NCBI GenBank assembly: GCA_902793465.1
Contig: CADBDT010000016.1
Location: 39,533 to 103,532, forward strand
Origin: an uncultured Coriobacteriaceae bacterium
GTDB taxonomy: Bacteria; Actinomycetota; Coriobacteriia; Coriobacteriales; Atopobiaceae
DNA: 64,000 nucleotides
Direction: 5' to 3'
The notes under the pieces: model-generated
Seen by the model: the letters and a program-made list of their open reading frames with translations, nothing else
Database searches by the model: none
Told to the model about the DNA's origin: nothing
Shown here: positions 15,001-21,000 of the stretch, one piece after another
Numbering within the stretch: the stretch's first letter is position 1
How the letters are laid out: each line of letters starts with the position of its first letter
Position numbers and translations under genes: made by a program

Positions 15001-18000
15001 GGATGACGGCCCTTGGCTATAACGGCGTGTACGACGCCGACTGGCATGGCGTAAAGGCCGAGCTCAAGCACAACGTGCTGGTGCCCGAGGGCACGGTGGG
15101 AACCCACTCGCTCTTTGGGAATGTTCCCACGCCGAATACGACTCCGACGCTGGGAGCGCACAGGCTCACCACGCAGGGTGACGAGGACGAACACGACGTA
15201 ACCTTCGACTTTGGCGATCATGGCTACACGGGCGACGAGAACAAGACACAAACGGTTCGTACCGTAGGCCACAAGGTAACCGCTCCTGCGCCCACCGAAG
15301 AGGGCTGGGTGTTCGGTGGATGGTTCACCAACCTCAACGACGAGACCACCAAGCTTACGGCGGATACGGAAATTACTACAGACGGTGTTGTCTACTACGC
15401 CAAGTGGACCGAGACCACCAAGTTCGTGGTGACGTTTGATGCAAACGGCCACGGAGTCGCACCCGACGCGCAGACGGTCGAAGAAGGCAAGCAGGCCACG
15501 GCTCCGGAAGGGTTTGTCGCTGGCGAGACCCAGTCTGGAGACGGCTACAAATTCGCTGGCTGGTACACCGGCACCAAGAACGATGAAACTGGCGAGGTAA
15601 CGCTTGGCGAGGTCTACGACTTCAGCACGGCCGTGACGGGCGCCCTCACGCTCTATGCCGAGTGGACTCCGAACGAGAACACCGTACAATTCGACGACGC
15701 GACGGCCACGAACCATCAGGGCAAGGCGATTGCACCTCAAACGGTTATCACTGGCGATAAGGTCAAAAAGCCCGAAGATCCGTCCGCAATCGGCTACCTC
15801 TTTGTTGGCTGGTACACCGAAGCCGAACTCATTAACAAGTATGACTTCAATACGCCGGTGAGCGACAACCTCAAGCTCTTTGCCAAGTGGGTAAAGGCAA
15901 TAGTTCAGGAGCAGGACGTAGAGAAATCGACCTACACCGTCTACTATGGCGAGAAGCCCGTTGACGGTACGGGCACCGATGGCGCCGTTACGGCACAGAA
16001 CGTCTTGGATGCCATCAATAGAGGCGACCTGAGCACCGAGTCTCCCGAGCGCAAGGCCGTGGGCGTAACCATGGTGTACTACTACGCGCTCAGCAACCCC
16101 ACCGAGCAAGGCGCGCCTCGCGAGCTCCTAAGCAGCGGCACGCAGCCCATCAAGATTACCAAGCGCAAGCTCCTTATTACGCCCAAGCGCAACACCGTGG
16201 CCAAGGGCAACGATCCCATCGATGCCGGCGTGATATTTGGTCAGCACGACGAGAACGGCAACCCCGTTATCGAGCAGGAAGAGTACACGGATCCCGAAAC
16301 CGGCATTACGACGAAGAGGGACGTGATCGACCCCGTAACCAAGACGACGCGTACGGCCGACGGATTTGTGGGCGGCGAGAACGAGAGCCACCTGAGTGGT
16401 ACGCTCAAGCTTACCTATGGCTACAACAGCAGTACGGACGGCGTGGGCGAGTACAGCATTACCGCAAGCGGCTACACCAGCAACGACTACGACATCGTGT
16501 ACGCACCTGGCGTGCTCGAGGTTCGCGAGTCCAAGACGATGGACGAGCTCCTCGCGGCAGGCAGGCTCCAGATTACGGACTTTGTCTACGACGGCGAGCA
16601 AAAGGTGCCCGTTATCACGCTTCTGGACGAAAACAAAGAGAACCCGCAACGCCTGATTCTTGGCACGCACTACAAGATTACGGGCGGCACGAGCAAGGCA
16701 ACGAATGCCGGCAACTACGAGCTGAGCATCGAGGGCATGAACGTGTACAACGGACCGGCAACGCTTAATTGGAAGATTACCAAGGCCCCGCAGGATCCCC
16801 CTGCGGTTGGCGAGGGCTACTCCGTAACCGGACAGAAGATAGACATCGATCCTGGTAACCCCAGCGGCACCGGTGGAGGCTCTGGCAGCGAAGGTGGCTC
16901 TGGCACCGTAACGCCCGAAACAGTTAAGTACACCGTTACGTTTGTGGCCAATGGCCATGGTACGGCACCGAACCCGGTTGAGGTCGAGGCAGGACAGCCG
17001 GTTGCCAATCCCGGTGGCCTTACGGCAGAGGGCTTTGAGTTCGGCGGTTGGTACACCAACGCCAACTGCACGGGCGACGCCTTCCAGTTCACGGGCGAAG
17101 ATAAGCCGGTGGCGATCAACGCCAACACCACGCTCTACGCCAAGTGGACGGCCAAGGACTTTACCGCTACCTTCAACGCCAACGGTCACGGTACGGCGCC
17201 AGCGCAGCAAACCGTAAAGGGCGGTGCGCGCGTCGTGAAGCCGGCCGATCCCACGGCAGAGGGCTGGACCTTCGATGGCTGGTACACCGACGCCGCATGC
17301 CAGAGTGCGTACGACTTTGCCACCGCCGCAACGGAGAACAAGAACCTCTACGCCAAGTGGACCGAGGGACCCTACACGGTGACGTTCGACGCCAACGGCT
17401 ATGGCACGGCACCAGAGCCCACTACCAACGTGGCCAAGGACGCCAAGATCAGCGAGCCCACCGCACCCGAGGCCGAAGGCTTCGCGTTCGGCGGCTGGTA
17501 CAAGGACGCTGCTTGCACCGAGGCAAACAAGTGGAACTTCCAGAACGACGCGGTTACCGCCAACACCACGCTCTACGCCAAGTGGACCGACAGCACGGAT
17601 GTGGTTAACACTCACGTAGTCACCTTCAACCAGAACGGCCATGGCAACGCACCGGCCAAGCAGGTGGTCAAGGCGGGCGAGAAGGCCAAGAGGCCAAACG
17701 ACGGCGCGATGACGGCAATCGGGTTCGCCTTTGCCGGATGGTACGAGAACGCAGAGTGCACTGGCGACCAGTTCGACTTCAACACGGCTATAAACACCAA
17801 CAAGGAGCTCTTCGCCAAGTGGACCGAGGTGCCCAGCAGGACCGTGTCCTTCGACGTCCACGGCTACGGCACCGCGCCCGACTCTCAGTCCGTTGCCAAC
17901 GGAGACGTTGCCACCGAGCCGAGCGCACCTGTGGCAAGCGGCCTCACCTTCGACGGCTGGTATACCAACGCGGAATACACAGGAGAAGCCTATAACTTCA

Positions 18001-21000
18001 GCGCGCCAGTAACAGACAACATCACGCTCCATGCCAAGTGGAGCACGGGTAGCGAAGGAGACACTACCCACACCGTTACCTTCATTATTGGTGATGATCA
18101 CGGAACCGCTCCCGCGGCACAGGCGGTTGCTAACGGAGGCACCGCGGTCAAGCCCAACGATCCCGAGGCAGACGGCTGGAAGTTCGAGGGCTGGTTCGAG
18201 AACGCAGAAGGGAATGGCAACCAGTTCGACTTCAGCACAGCCATAGATGATGACAAGACGCTCCACGCCAAGTGGTCCGAGAAGCCCTACGTCGTAACCT
18301 TCGAGACCAACGGCTACGGCCAGCAGCCCGCGGCCCAAAACGTACCCAAGACGGGCGGCAAGGCAAGCAACCCCGGCAGCCTTGAGGCCGCAGGCTTCAC
18401 GTTCGGCGGCTGGTTTACCAGCACGGACGGCGGCGCGACCTTGTCTGAGCAATCGTACGACTTTGATACCGCAGTTAACTCTGATATCACGCTCTACGCC
18501 AAGTGGACGCCCAGCAATACCGTCGAGGGCGCCTATACGGTGAACTTCGAGACCTCCAACCTCGGTACCACGCCAGTGGCGCAAAAGGTAGCTGCAGGTG
18601 GCAAGGCGATTAGGCCCAACGACCCAAGCGCCGAGGGCGTCCTGTTCGACGACTGGTATACCGACGACACCTTTACCACCAAGTTCAACTTCGACGCTAC
18701 TATCAACGGCAACGCCACCGCCTACGCCAAGTGGAACGAGGGTAGCTACACTGTGGCATTCGATGCCAACGGCTATGGCACGGCACCCGCAGCGCAAACT
18801 ATCAAGCGCGGAGAGCACGCCACAAATCCTGGCAATCTCGATGCGCCAGACGGCTCCACGCTCAGCTTTGGCGGCTGGTACGATAACGCAGAGTGCACGG
18901 GCGACGCGTTCGACTTCAACACGCCCATAACTGCCAATAAGGACCTCTTCGCCAAATGGACGAGCGGATCCGATGCCAGCGAGAAGGTAACCGTGTCCTT
19001 CCAGATAGTCGGCGAGCCCGCAACGGCGCCCGCGCAGCAGGAAATTGCCAAGGGAGGAAAGGCCACGAGGCCAGCCGACATCGCAACCGAGGGCTACGTG
19101 TTCGATGGATGGTACCCAACCCAGGAATGCACGGGCGACAAGTTTGACTTCAATACCGATATCAACGAGAACACCACGCTCTACGCCAAGTACAACAAGA
19201 AGCCGTTCGTTCTTACCTACAACACCAACGGCTATGGCCCCGCGAGCTGGCCCGCAGAGGTTGCGGTTGGCAGCACGCCCCAGAAGCCCGAAGATCCCAC
19301 GGCCGACGGCTTTAAGTTCGAGGGCTGGTTCGACAATGCCGAATGCACCAAGCCGTTCAACTTCGAAGAGGCTCTCACGTCCAACAAGACGGTCTACGCC
19401 AAGTGGTCGTCCGACATCGTGCCTACTCGGAACGTGACCTTTAACATTAACGTTCCCACAGGCGCCACCGAAGCCGACTTCCCTGCGGCCCCCGCCACCC
19501 AAACGGTGTCCGAGGGCGGCAAGGTAACCGAGCCCAACGCGCCCACAGCAAAAAGCTACACGTTCGACGGTTGGTATCGCGAGGCCGGTTGCCAGAACAA
19601 GTTCGACTTTGCCAATGACACGGTATCCGATGCCGACGTTGCCCTGTACGCCAAGTGGAGCCAGGGACCGTACGCGTTTGTCTTCGACGCCAATGGCGTT
19701 ACGGCCAACAATATGCCGAAGGTGCAAAAGGTCCCGCACGGTGACGAGGCGGAGGAGCCCGAGCAGGCACCCACGGCCGACGGATATGTGTTTGGTGGCT
19801 GGTACGCAACTGCCGCCTGCGACGACGACAGGCCTTACGACTTCTCCACCGGCATCGAGCAAAACACCACCGTATACGCCAAGTGGACCACGACGGAGTA
19901 CACGGTTACGTTTAACGACAACGGCGTAATGCCTATTGGCTACTGGCCCGCAACGCAAACCGTTACCTACGGCGCAACGGTTACCCAGCCTGGCGCAACG
20001 CCCACGTCCGACGATCAGAACTTCGTCAACTGGTTTACTGATCAAGAGTGCACCACCCCGTTTGACTTTGCCACGCCAGTAACCAGCAACATGGACCTGT
20101 ACGCCCAGTGGACGCCCAAGATCTACCACACGGCAACCTTCGAAACCAACGGCCATGGCGACGAGCCCGAGGCCCAGCAGGTTGAGGAATACACCAAGGT
20201 CACGAACCCTGGCAACCTTGTTGCGGAAGGCTGGGTGTTCGAGGGCTGGTTCAAGGACCAGGGACTCTCGCAAGCCTATGACTTCGAGACCGAGCGTATG
20301 CCCACCAGTGACATAACCATCTACGCCAAGTGGAAGGAATTCTTCCCCGAGGACTACATCACGAATCCCGACGGTCCCGAAACAAACATGGGCTTGGGCA
20401 ACAGCACGCATCCTATCTACGTGGTGTATACGCGCGAGCAGGCCAAGGACGAGCAGGGCAAGCCCAAGTTCGACGAGCAGGGCAACCCTGTGTACACCTA
20501 CACGCCGGTTGCGAGCAGCGATCCCAACGCAAAGGACGTAAACGGGAATCCGTTGGTAGGTGCCGACGGGCAGCCGCTCCCGTCCAGCTACGACGCGCCC
20601 AACCGCACGACGCTCTATATCCAAAAGATTGAGGAGAACAACTACCAGGCCTCCGACTACACCCAAATCATGATCGACAACCTGCAAGTTGGCACGCCAA
20701 TACTCACTTTTGGCACGGACGACCAGGACAAGCCCAAGCGCTACGACGCAGTTACCAATCCCGTAACCTACAACGGCAGTCCGCAGACCGTTGCCGTAAC
20801 ACCCTATGCGTACGAGTACGACAGCCAGAACTGGATTGTGGAAGGCGAGAGCCTTACCCAAACCAACGCGGGAACATACTCCGTTACGGTAAAGCCCAAG
20901 CCAGGCTACAGCTGGATCAACCCCAACTGGCTCGACGCATCTGGCAACTCCCTGCCGCAGACCCTCACCTGGACCGTGGACAAGGCGCAGATGGACAACG